Origin: a virus
Virus record (IMG/VR): IMGVR_UViG_3300030107_004345
Span: 1-42,224 of that record
DNA: 42,224 bases
Strand: one strand, 5' to 3'
Within the stretch, counting starts at the first letter, position 1; each line of letters begins with the position of its first letter. The notes below the pieces were generated by a model. That model was not told the DNA's origin. It made no database searches and saw only the letters and a program-made list of their open reading frames with translations. Position numbers and translations under genes: made by a program. Below, piece by piece: positions 18,401-24,015 of this stretch.

Positions 18401-19821
18401 TCGCTGTACTCAAATATTTTATAGTTTCTCTTGTAGCTTTTCGTAGGGATATAACCTTCCTCTTCAGGAAGACGTCCATTTTCATCTTTAATAAGCTCTA
18501 CACTAAAGAACATATCTAAAAAAGGAACCTCATGATCTTCCATTGCTTCTTCTGCTATAGAAACTTCTTTCATAGGTACTATACCAAACATACCGTCTCT
18601 TGTTATATAACCCGGGTGTACACCACCAACTAAAGACATGTATTTTTTTATCTCAAGCTCACTTAATCCCTGATTAAATTCATTATGTAGTTTAGCTCGA
18701 TATATACTCTCTAATAATCGTTTCTCACCGTCAAGTTTTTTCTCGAAAGATGGATCGTATTTTAGTTTTTCTATTAACTCGTCACGTACATCCTCTCCGT
18801 TTAAGAAATCATAATATAAATCATATACCTCCTCTGCTTGCCATCTCTCAACAAAGTTAAACTTTTTCATAAAGAAGTCTATTAGATCCTTTTTAAAATC
18901 TTTTTTATGGGATAAGTGATAACGAGAATTATTAGCGTCTATCGCACCATCAGGCATTTTTCCGTGATTACCTTTTGTTTCATATTCCCTAACCAAACCA
19001 CCTTTTCCATCGTCAACATATAATAGGTTACCCACTTTAGTAAACTGTCTAAAGCCCTCAGGTACCTCTTCTCCAATAAGTTTTAGATTTAGCTCGTTGG
19101 GAGCTGTTCTTCCAGTTAAATCCCCTTCTAAAAAGTCCTCAAAACCGTTTAGTAAAAATTCACCCGTTGTAGAGAGATCTACATTGTAACTATTAGCGCC
19201 TTGTATTTTTCCATCTTTTTCGTTTACAATATTTAAATCAAAAGCCCAAGCCGTCTCATCAAATGCCATTTCGTTTTTATAAATATCATCTAATTGAGTT
19301 CTTGTTTTTTCCCAACTACTTGCTAATACTATATCATCTTTAGTGTAGTTAAAGGCTGGTAAGTTTTCAACTTCTCTTCTAAAACCATCGATATTATATT
19401 CCGGGTAATGTTGTATAAGTGTATTCGGTACAGTTTCAAACGTAGGATTGTAATTAATATCAAACTGTTCTCTATCTGAGTTTCGTACTCCAGAGTTTCT
19501 CTCGTGTACTATATTTTTAACCTGGCCGTCAAAGTCTCCAAATCCGCTTAAAGAAACTTGGCTTGACAACACGGGATCAAATGAAGTTAACACATGTGGA
19601 TTGGTTTTTTCACTTTCTATAAGAACCTCATCTATCTCAATGTGAGGTATCTTGTCATTCTCAATGACAGCGGGGTGAACATTATTAGCTTTCCATTCAG
19701 CTATAACGTTAGCGTAATCTTGCTCTGTATAAGCGCCGTTTTCCCCTGATCCCTGTGGATTGGGATCATCTTTCATTGCTTGAATTATCTTTTCTAGCTC
19801 TTTCTCTTCTGCTACAATCAT
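9469..19821 (-). CDS. Giant 3450-residue multidomain (polyvalent-type) late protein with peptidase, HAD and zinc-finger motifs
   Basis: This 10.35-kb uninterrupted gene is about a quarter of the window. The N-terminal ~900 residues are acidic and mostly soluble. Hydrophobic Ala/Gly/Val-rich segments lie near residues 950-978. A metallopeptidase motif THEEGHAAFW (H1421, E1422, H1425) has a candidate third ligand near E1484. A HAD-phosphatase-like module shows FDFDGT (D2473, D2475), LTAR (T2551) and FVDDMPENV (D2619, D2620). Residues about 2925-3095 contain MRSATLQLLSTFNYI, a segment I associate with large phage polyvalent proteins. The C-terminus has two C-x8/9-C-x10/18-C-x2-H units (C3381 to H3446). 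Position after the tail and ejection genes suggests it is carried in the virion and delivered into the host with DNA, as proposed for polyvalent proteins. The ATG overlaps the previous stop by one base. Confidence 0.75.
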   Translation of the reverse strand: MIVAEEKELEKIIQAMKDDPNPQGSGENGAYTEQDYANVIAEWKANNVHPAVIENDKIPHIEIDEVLIESEKTNPHVLTSFDPVLSSQVSLSGFGDFDGQVKNIVHERNSGVRNSDREQFDINYNPTFETVPNTLIQHYPEYNIDGFRREVENLPAFNYTKDDIVLASSWEKTRTQLDDIYKNEMAFDETAWAFDLNIVNEKDGKIQGANSYNVDLSTTGEFLLNGFEDFLEGDLTGRTAPNELNLKLIGEEVPEGFRQFTKVGNLLYVDDGKGGLVREYETKGNHGKMPDGAIDANNSRYHLSHKKDFKKDLIDFFMKKFNFVERWQAEEVYDLYYDFLNGEDVRDELIEKLKYDPSFEKKLDGEKRLLESIYRAKLHNEFNQGLSELEIKKYMSLVGGVHPGYITRDGMFGIVPMKEVSIAEEAMEDHEVPFLDMFFSVELIKDENGRLPEEEGYIPTKSYKRNYKIFEYSEEDGEEVFEDTPFGDIFYITQHNMQDDLDEVGQFAVGGLFDVLKFTHRGTGAEFNLIVGGEGGWVGWKDMTSSEKQEHFDRFMKFLRENITTDDIGNSWQQKMDSSIADWENTYNEIVELSDDQQENVDAIDVEDVKKRRIYVDGRPSRTMTDEFGITTTIPGYEGYWKTVDAEYPNAVPQAEKLLQDMIDKGTIDYNKETNSFIRHTPNENGWAQTEEIPWDDYVLEVAVLIAKQELTYEYHKHNMNEYDDETGGWFTRGDAEDIAHFGEAVADDYWRDRVVDYQSCRFTLMNQKGVLMKDVMHYVNTFQDPDATFEIIPGEETVILEIDFEGDIGTVRKEIPVRIQNKFLSDVTTIQRLEKEIALLSEKENFAYNQLQSLDYIIDLALIDYNAVTNILTNLGFATLDIFTGLMEFSFGWVDRLAGGDGILFKEYSSYKKAIKSNQYLKSFTTEDNDVLDFLEAGFSALAEAAPHILVVVAVSVATGGAGTVPALLAMGGTSLSVGGTWKADQLLVNPDLHQGELYLKATGYALAEFCGELFKIPGINKLQKMLTRSKITGKLDNIPNEFVYLTKTQKLTHGALEYGKVVLQQNVGELFTTNAQTLIDQGRFANSDETLETLGGSTFVSTIFFGVPLAVNAYKSHSVNPELKKNIRAKLEQSHSVRLEIKQYDNLIKNGKVLNPKEQQEYDGLKKTLNEIDTDLSVLVNEAEANYEKLTIAGRRHYTKTLRRLWEIQEEATNIYNNTKLSLDDKQKLLEVLKVEFNMLQDAATVFRSETHLGDVGRLFVEGNAKENQSEIADLKKRAKRSLKEQGVKNPTQKQINEEAAILKNMDLIEADYFVKRNITKDVYDSLFARSKKDGVQLVKDFFKKELKKLKKKYKDKENKDKFNEIKDQLKAEESRLISNIKDGTQNGTTFKSPVDGKVTTFDFFRNQAENGKTETRTHEEGHAAFWVTLNLNPEEFGPMAQAIYQWVVDNYGEGTKGLYWKIFGMNPGIQQKGHPNYAPEEVVMKFFEEVAKGNVDKLVEMRIPGGGTQKFKRGENNDWIKSKPENRGFLGALQALMNFGMKESTDGKFTEFDFSGADNILDFLIGLGHKIKDGTLTQADLDAIKSAKVIKDLKNETKKKVKNDAELTKDDRTPNVTIADQIYRDKGIAGTWEIMESYNSYLRGLINVYSYVPDFSLHKDIIFEELRIDSEKKRGLYTLIQNFDSRSADYVLEDGSTVKVLFSKKGWVRINGEKIDQLKGKDVMDVQTYVTKNFGPIAQVNPVPLSGYIFSILPDRVKEIAERHLPFEGAMVRPDPGPAGPVIPEQIVEPEDVELESSIDIELGKWSQILGITDEMKQQVIEEVREIMRELGIPEGSKKWRNEMQKYFAEAFKVRIRAIIGTQASGKFDAWLRSEVIIDGQKITVKEALIDYLAVKYRSSFPIMSNDGGRMSVDESHKAQVETPGAWVTDTKGGNTIWVKDYDVNIDNFVDFFVKGKPDENGIHKRNNKGQYSDTQYKALVDSIAKELGLDAVMEAMPPNLENHISKISQIIDRNPNLKMDIEGVIYQAPPDFNKKLFEQQISKIHSLVLDDDIDNVINRSTMTVIGKENDFTTFEVANYVDAYNRGIVESGSSVRFKQGIKESKVIPDFLKDLYKQDGVLRNNNEVLDRLHEDMSNLIVSLGPEIMGVIGYAGFGYSLRVMDPASKKFTDKTKQVQLFDHNGNPVEGDYFRKLEELKARVAASSIPTNIKLEAIRLMNKNFKLFKSIDKIQKGPGTAKEKYDLIMAKHGAEIQSANEANIQLATHITKTLLDNVANGNVSPISAFHFLQIQTGLISGFRGLSRLDFLELKDGELSYNAKGEHVGVNSNTMLKIAELMCRYVKFDENGNVISVDNTIDLDAEIAEILRYHTQLLGDKKTMDKMDKNLGNTSNKNLQRIEEGLPVSDQKNIYNLDFKNNPKENAIDYEVSRNVENINNESSKRSVRQNKRNTIIKNSLELTLPDLGASVFDFDGTVGESDNVVIATKDGARKELDGVQWAEEGLTLIQQGWEMDFSDFNNITNGILGPLWPKLINQLIKYGPANVYILTARAPEVQEALFDFINKEIDKYNEENGTNVPHMLRENIVGLGDSTGEAKADWIEDNLIFNGVNDIYFVDDMPENVQAVGDRMKLYPPGVIKDGGKSVIVKDDKWEFDKENWLRDLMEEVTGIPSFKKYSEVNAKITGKRKGWFKFMLPPNAQDLRGLLENFIPRGRQHEVTRERFEEFIDTYVNGMSSLNKARVEMGKRYKDLKKMMPKIRKILKKKVPGSKLTHEQAVRVYIWSEIMGIDMTQYGLSSGDIKLLTDAVKSNEQLRLFANAMPGVIGLKGNQYVRPSENWLAGNLLTDMHRAHQFDGREDYLGPFIEMKNELFSPQNLIDIEARFGPAVRNNLEKILFRMENGYRKGSKTTDGLVNNFMRWINNSVGAIMFTNMRSATLQLLSTFNYIDMENNTIVKAAAQFANPKKFFNGMMELYRSEFIQTRLFGNMMGINEKDIARIVNSSDPFKALISHLVNLGIAPTKIADATAILLGGTPYYLNQIDYYLKEGYTQEDAKRMAYKDFVKATQRNQQSGEEHMTSNLQNEDLGKIIFAFKNTPMQYVREINLSFKKIYKCQGDFKAEIANIAWYGVVQSFLFTFLQQAVFASLDAEDDEWRKKEDKLVQGMIDNLLNGMGFGGVVTATMKNGVITYNIQEEKGWNADHTYTILAFANMSPSIGSKLRKIYSAIKTKQIYGDAIDEMKWYDPHNPEWAVTASLIEAFTNIPTSRLYQKTVNVETAINSIIAKAYKNSDGTEEGMELAFWQELALFLGWNTYDLGIDSESKKVANEIKDALKKTKEKEKENLKDQKDEEEHINTTVKEQLIEANKREEEGKPKKEVKCSNFKNGKQCKVLVQNPGDFCSYHDPDQSKNYTCGAQKTRGGTCKIETNNYHEENGKMVKSGCYLHNDIK

Positions 19822-22445
19822 TATGATAGTTTGTTAATTATTTCAGCAGCACTCATAGCCGCAGGATTTTCAGTTAGATCTACCTTTGGAACAGATCTCA
19901 TGTGAGCCTCGTTTAGTTTGTAAGCATAATAACCTATAACTTCGTTAATAACTCTTTCCGCGTCAAAATCATTGCTTTCTGGATGCATCCAAGTACCAGC
20001 GTTTGGAGGTAAAGAATCGTATAAAGACTCTCCGTAAAACTGATCAAACATTCCAGATAAAGCGGTGTTTATATTATTACCAAATATTTGTTTAGCTATT
20101 CCTAGATTTTTCTTTTCATTTACAGGTTTACCAGCTATAGCATCCTGTTCATTGATAGCTAAAAAGTCTAGAAAGCTTTTCTTAGCAATAAAGTCTATAG
20201 AGAAAGTGGAACCTATTTCATTTAGTCTCACGGCCGGTGAGTTACCTAATTTTACAGCTAGAGAACCATCCTCCATAACATCTATAACTGGAGAAATATC
20301 ATCTGATAAATCAGAAGACATGAAAAATAAATTGTCTCTCATGGCACTTATTTTATGATTACCAAGAGACATAGTTGGTGCCCCAGAGAGTTCACCTTCT
20401 CCACCACCCATTGCAACGGTCCATGCTTGATATTTAGCTGGCACCTCAACCGTTGCTTGTTGTATAAAGTTTTGAAAAGAAGTATCTATTTTAGCTTGCG
20501 TTTCCTTGTCTTTGTTTTTTATCGCCGCTACTTTTCCTTCTTTAACTTTTTCTAAAAACTTTGTAAAGTTACCAATGGTTGCCCCAGAAAACAGTTTTTT
20601 AGCTTTATCACCTGGAATCCATTTTTCAAAATTAAAAGTAGCTAGCTTAGTATCTATTTCAGCGTGTATCTTTTTCCATATATTCCATAGTTCATTTTCT
20701 GAATTAACCCCGGCTCCTTCTCCAACCTCTACTGTTGGCAACTGACCGCCTTCAACTGGTGGTTCTTCACCGCTGACATCTTGTTTCATTGGCGAATTTA
20801 ATTGATCAGGCGCAATAGTTACATGTGATGGCATCCACGTGTCTCTCGAAACAATTTTATTATCTTGAATATTTTGTTCAAATGGAGATCTAAACTTTTG
20901 GCTTTCATTAACTAAGTATTCCTTAACACGTTTATCTAATGGCGAATCCTGCTCCATTTCCATTGGACCGTCTCCTATGTTTGGTATATAGTTCGCTCTA
21001 GCTTTAGTCTTATTTTGATAGGATTGTATTTCTTTAAATATTCTTTGAAGCTTTTCTTTTTCTTTACGTGTAATTTTTAAGCTCCCGTGTCCTTTAATGC
21101 AAAATTCCTCACCGCCGTTTGGATTAGTCAAACATCCATCGTGTTCTCCAGATTCAAAATCCGCGAGAAAATTACCAACACTACCCCTGTATTTATCATA
21201 CATTTCCAACAACGGTTGCATTATTTTTTGCTCGTTTTCTTGCTCTAATCTTTCGTCTTCTACCTGTGTTTTGCTTTTTGCTGCCCCTTTTTTAACCACG
21301 TTTTTGATAACGTGAATTTTATCACCAACAGTTTGGGTAATATATTTTGGAGTACCATCCTTGTATTTCTCGTTGTATGGAGATTTAAGTTTACCTTTTT
21401 TGTTTATATATTTATTATCTTTTATATTGTCGATATTATAACCGTTTTTCATACCAACTTTATGTTGGAATTTTTTGGTTTGAACCATCATACCGTTTTC
21501 TTGTTCTTCCCACTCAGAAGAACTTTCTAGGTTTACAACACCACCCCTAACGCTAACACCAGTTGTACCAACTTGAGCAAATCCATTTTCCGTCTTCACG
21601 ATTTTACCACCGTCATAAGAGTAGTTTTGTCCATTATATGTTGAACCTTCCGATCTAACACTACTAGGTCCAGAGGTTTTTATATTTAAAACGTCTCCAA
21701 CATTTGCATTTGCAAATTGCTCGCTATTTAACATTTCAGAAGCGTTGCTATAAGGATTTCCTTCTGATCCTATTACGTTTGCAGTTCCATCTCCACCATC
21801 AGTACCTTCTGTGTTTGGACCTGGCTCTGGTTCTGGCTCCGGCTCTGGCTCTGACTCTGATTCTGGCTCTGGTTCACAATCACACGTTTCGTCATTCCAA
21901 ACCCATCCAGGTCCATAGTCTCCGGCAGCACACATTTGTTGTTCTTCTTGAGTATCTGGACATTTGTCTGTATCATCATCGATGCCTTCAGGACAATCTT
22001 CCCAAAAACATGTAGAATAACATGGGTGGCTCTCGTCATTTTTTGCATCTTTGTCCTTACCACAACAGTCGCACTCGCCATCAAACTCTTCGTCTTCGTC
22101 AGTTTTACACTCTTCGTAACACGGATCATTGAATAAATAATTTTCCTCACAATCACATTTAGACTCTTCTTTATTCTTTTTATCTTTATCTGTATCTTTA
22201 TCTTTTAATACACACTTACCATCTTTCAACTCGTAACCTTCAGGACATTTCCCCTTAGAGGAATCCTCCATTTTCTTGTTGAATTGATTAAGTAATGGAT
22301 CCATTGCAGATTTAACATCCCAAGTACCAGCGGTAAGAGAACTTTCACCACCGTAGTTGTAACCTTGTGACCCGTGTTTAGCCTGCTTAAAAGGTGTTAT
22401 CTTTGTAACACCACCTAATATTTTCTTTAAATTATCTTCTGCCAT
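19821..22445 (-). CDS. Cys-rich, acidic internal/ejection-type virion protein
   Basis: The 874-residue protein lacks a signal peptide. The first 25 residues include KITPFKQAK. Residues about 65-190 are strongly Cys- and Asp/Glu-rich with pairs such as CDCEE, CDCCG and CDCEPE, consistent with metal-binding or reduced-cysteine modules. A Glu-Pro/Glu-Ser linker follows (about 190-209), then a Gly/Ser beta-rich part, then a mostly helical C-terminal half. Further motifs SPLDK, KFRSPFEQN and LNSPMKQD lie in the middle. Between the 228-residue ejection-like gene and the giant gene, it is probably a cargo or ejection protein of a podovirus-type particle. The 9-base gap to the upstream gene and TAATG overlap with the next gene suggest one coupled unit. 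No known family is recognised. Confidence 0.6.
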   Translation of the reverse strand: MAEDNLKKILGGVTKITPFKQAKHGSQGYNYGGESSLTAGTWDVKSAMDPLLNQFNKKMEDSSKGKCPEGYELKDGKCVLKDKDTDKDKKNKEESKCDCEENYLFNDPCYEECKTDEDEEFDGECDCCGKDKDAKNDESHPCYSTCFWEDCPEGIDDDTDKCPDTQEEQQMCAAGDYGPGWVWNDETCDCEPEPESESEPEPEPEPEPGPNTEGTDGGDGTANVIGSEGNPYSNASEMLNSEQFANANVGDVLNIKTSGPSSVRSEGSTYNGQNYSYDGGKIVKTENGFAQVGTTGVSVRGGVVNLESSSEWEEQENGMMVQTKKFQHKVGMKNGYNIDNIKDNKYINKKGKLKSPYNEKYKDGTPKYITQTVGDKIHVIKNVVKKGAAKSKTQVEDERLEQENEQKIMQPLLEMYDKYRGSVGNFLADFESGEHDGCLTNPNGGEEFCIKGHGSLKITRKEKEKLQRIFKEIQSYQNKTKARANYIPNIGDGPMEMEQDSPLDKRVKEYLVNESQKFRSPFEQNIQDNKIVSRDTWMPSHVTIAPDQLNSPMKQDVSGEEPPVEGGQLPTVEVGEGAGVNSENELWNIWKKIHAEIDTKLATFNFEKWIPGDKAKKLFSGATIGNFTKFLEKVKEGKVAAIKNKDKETQAKIDTSFQNFIQQATVEVPAKYQAWTVAMGGGEGELSGAPTMSLGNHKISAMRDNLFFMSSDLSDDISPVIDVMEDGSLAVKLGNSPAVRLNEIGSTFSIDFIAKKSFLDFLAINEQDAIAGKPVNEKKNLGIAKQIFGNNINTALSGMFDQFYGESLYDSLPPNAGTWMHPESNDFDAERVINEVIGYYAYKLNEAHMRSVPKVDLTENPAAMSAAEIINKLS
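21820..21876 (-). repeat. Hexanucleotide-type tandem repeat encoding Glu-Pro/Glu-Ser linker
   Basis: On the plus strand, GGCTCT/GGTTCT/GACTCT-like hexamers run in tandem for about 57 bases, encoding EPEPESESEPEPEPEPEPG in the 874-residue protein. Such repeats can change in copy number by slippage, which would alter linker length without breaking the frame. Confidence 0.8.
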
Positions 22446-22453
22446 GTTATTTA

Positions 22454-23140
22454 TTATTTATTCCATTGGAATTGATCCGCTCCAAACTCTGATCCGGGAT
22501 GTTTCATGTTATCCCAGAAACCACCTTGTCCACCTGTCATTCCTTTTCCTATAGCTCCACCTACTCCGCCCATTATAGTACCTATACCAGCGGAAACTTG
22601 ATCTCTAGCCGCTTGTCTCGCAGCGTCTGCTTCAGAACGTCTAGTTTGAGCCATACCAAGTAAACTTGATACTTTACTTCTTTCCATTTGTTGACTCATA
22701 TACTGCCCTTTACCTTGTAGTTGTTGTACTTGAGCCTCGCCCTGTGCCATTAATTTTTGATTTGTGGCTTCTTGTAAACCTATACTAGCAGCTGACTTTT
22801 GAGTAGCTAATTGTCCTTGATTTGCCAAAGCTTGAGCCATACTAGCAACTCCAGATCCTCCTGCCGCTTGATTCATTCCAGACATGATATTGGCTTGGTT
22901 TTGAGCGTTCTGTTGTGCCATAAATTCAGCTTGCTGTGTGTTTACAGTTAAGTCTTCATAAGTATTTTCTAGGTTAGCGTATGGATTACTAGTATCCAAT
23001 CCTTCAAACGCAGCTTTACGCTTAGCTAACTCCATATTAGCTTGACGTTGTTCTTCTTTTCTTTTTCTAGAACCAGCAAGGGCCATTCCTATTTGCGTAG
23101 CTCCTCCTACTACCGCTACTCCTAACATTACAAAACTCAT
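22454..23140 (-). CDS. DNA-ejection / internal virion protein (T7 gp14-like organisation)
   Basis: The 228-residue protein begins with a Gly/Ala-rich hydrophobic helix (MSFVMLGVAVVGGATQIGMALAG). A basic RKRKEEQRQ stretch follows, then a long Gln/Ala-rich helical region (AEFMAQQNAQNQAN, MAQALANQGQLATQ, QVQQLQGKGQYMSQQMER). A second Gly-rich hydrophobic segment (SAGIGTIMGGVGGAIGKGM) lies near the C-terminus. This layout matches short-tailed phage internal/ejection proteins that leave the particle and help form a conduit across the inner membrane. It sits between the cupin-like gene and the 874- and 3450-residue cargo candidates. A direct family match was not possible. Confidence 0.65.
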   Translation of the reverse strand: MSFVMLGVAVVGGATQIGMALAGSRKRKEEQRQANMELAKRKAAFEGLDTSNPYANLENTYEDLTVNTQQAEFMAQQNAQNQANIMSGMNQAAGGSGVASMAQALANQGQLATQKSAASIGLQEATNQKLMAQGEAQVQQLQGKGQYMSQQMERSKVSSLLGMAQTRRSEADAARQAARDQVSAGIGTIMGGVGGAIGKGMTGGQGGFWDNMKHPGSEFGADQFQWNK

Positions 23141-23146
23141 AGTATT

Positions 23147-23605
23147 TTATTTTTCATTGTTAAATTCTTCATAATCTTTAGCTATAATTAATTCCTCTAA
23201 CTCTTTTAAATCTCTAGTGTTAGTAGGGTTAGCATGTACATTTACCCATATAGAATCTTCGTGTGCGTATATCATTCTTTTAGATCCAGCGGGTGCTTCT
23301 ACATAGCAAGGCGCTATATGATCAACTGTATTATTTTCATCAACAACAGATATTTTTCCAGTTAACAAAAACCAAACATGGTTGTGTTTATGTATTTTAC
23401 CTATTACAAACGAATCTTTTTTCATAGACATTTGCCTAATATATATACCGTCTGTAAAGGTATGTTTTAACGGAAAAACCTCTGTATCCCCTTCAACTAC
23501 ATTCTCACCATCTACAAATTGCATTAAGTGCTCTTGTAAATCCATTATACCACCTCTTCTTTGTAGTTTTTGTTCTTTTTTTGTTATTTCGTTTTCACTT
23601 GACAT
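23147..23605 (-). CDS. Cupin-fold protein of the virion module
   Basis: The 152-residue protein shows a cupin-like beta-barrel pattern. VIGKIHKHNHVWFLLTGKIS gives the first cupin block (HxH followed by a Gly at a turn). IAPCYVEAPAGSKRMIYAHE gives the second block (P-x-G-x-x-R and a late His). IWVNVHANP and a helical tail LKELEELIIAKDYEE follow. Cupins often bind a metal or small ligand; here the histidines H72, H74 and H123 could do so. The N-terminus is polar with no signal peptide. It is flanked by a structural-type gene and an ejection-protein gene, so it is probably a virion component or assembly factor rather than a metabolic enzyme. A 40-base A/T-rich gap precedes its ATG. Confidence 0.65.
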   Translation of the reverse strand: MSSENEITKKEQKLQRRGGIMDLQEHLMQFVDGENVVEGDTEVFPLKHTFTDGIYIRQMSMKKDSFVIGKIHKHNHVWFLLTGKISVVDENNTVDHIAPCYVEAPAGSKRMIYAHEDSIWVNVHANPTNTRDLKELEELIIAKDYEEFNNEK

Positions 23606-23645
23606 TTGATTAAATTTATATCAATATAGTCACAGTTTTTAGTGT

Positions 23646-24014
23646 TTATTTACTACTCTCAAAGAAATCCGCTTCTACCGTGAATAATTCAGATTCTAAT
23701 TTTGAATCATTTTTTAATTGTATCTTAGCATAATAGCCCAATAAACTCTTCATATTAGCGGCATTATCCTTACTAAACATGATGAGATCATTAGTATTAC
23801 TATTTGGATTATACGGTGTTGGTGGTACCGTACTAGAATCTATATCACAAGTTATACTCATTATACCAACAGATCTAATTCTACCAATTTTCACTATATC
23901 GTTGTTTTGAGTATCAAAACCTCCTTGAGGAGACACTGGTACATAATAAGCTATGTCGTTGATTTGAACAGAACTTTGTACTACATCACTAAAATTAATT
24001 GTTATTATAGGCAT
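23646..24014 (-). CDS. Small conserved phage structural-type protein
   Basis: The 122-residue protein is mainly beta with IMFSKDNAANMKSLLGYYAK followed by IQLKNDSKLESELFTVEADF. This pattern (FSKDN, SLLGYYA, NDS.....ELF) I have met in many uncultured marine phage late operons, where its function is not established. It has no signal peptide or membrane segment. It lies 1 base after the Ig-like tail gene's stop and 40 bases before the cupin-like gene, within the tail/ejection block. It is probably a minor virion protein. Confidence 0.6.
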   Translation of the reverse strand: MPIITINFSDVVQSSVQINDIAYYVPVSPQGGFDTQNNDIVKIGRIRSVGIMSITCDIDSSTVPPTPYNPNSNTNDLIMFSKDNAANMKSLLGYYAKIQLKNDSKLESELFTVEADFFESSK

Positions 24015-24015
24015 A

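Noticed and set aside
9469-19821. Giant protein as a virion RNA polymerase
   Set aside because: crAss-like phages can carry giant virion RNA polymerases in this region, but the only convincing acidic motif is HAD-type FDFDGT. One DDDID (in LVLDDDIDNVI) has no supporting polymerase context.
21704-22156. Overlapping frames over the Cys-rich and EP-linker part of the 874-aa gene
   Set aside because: They arise from the repetitive GA/GC codon pattern of that gene; no start-site context or neighbours support them.
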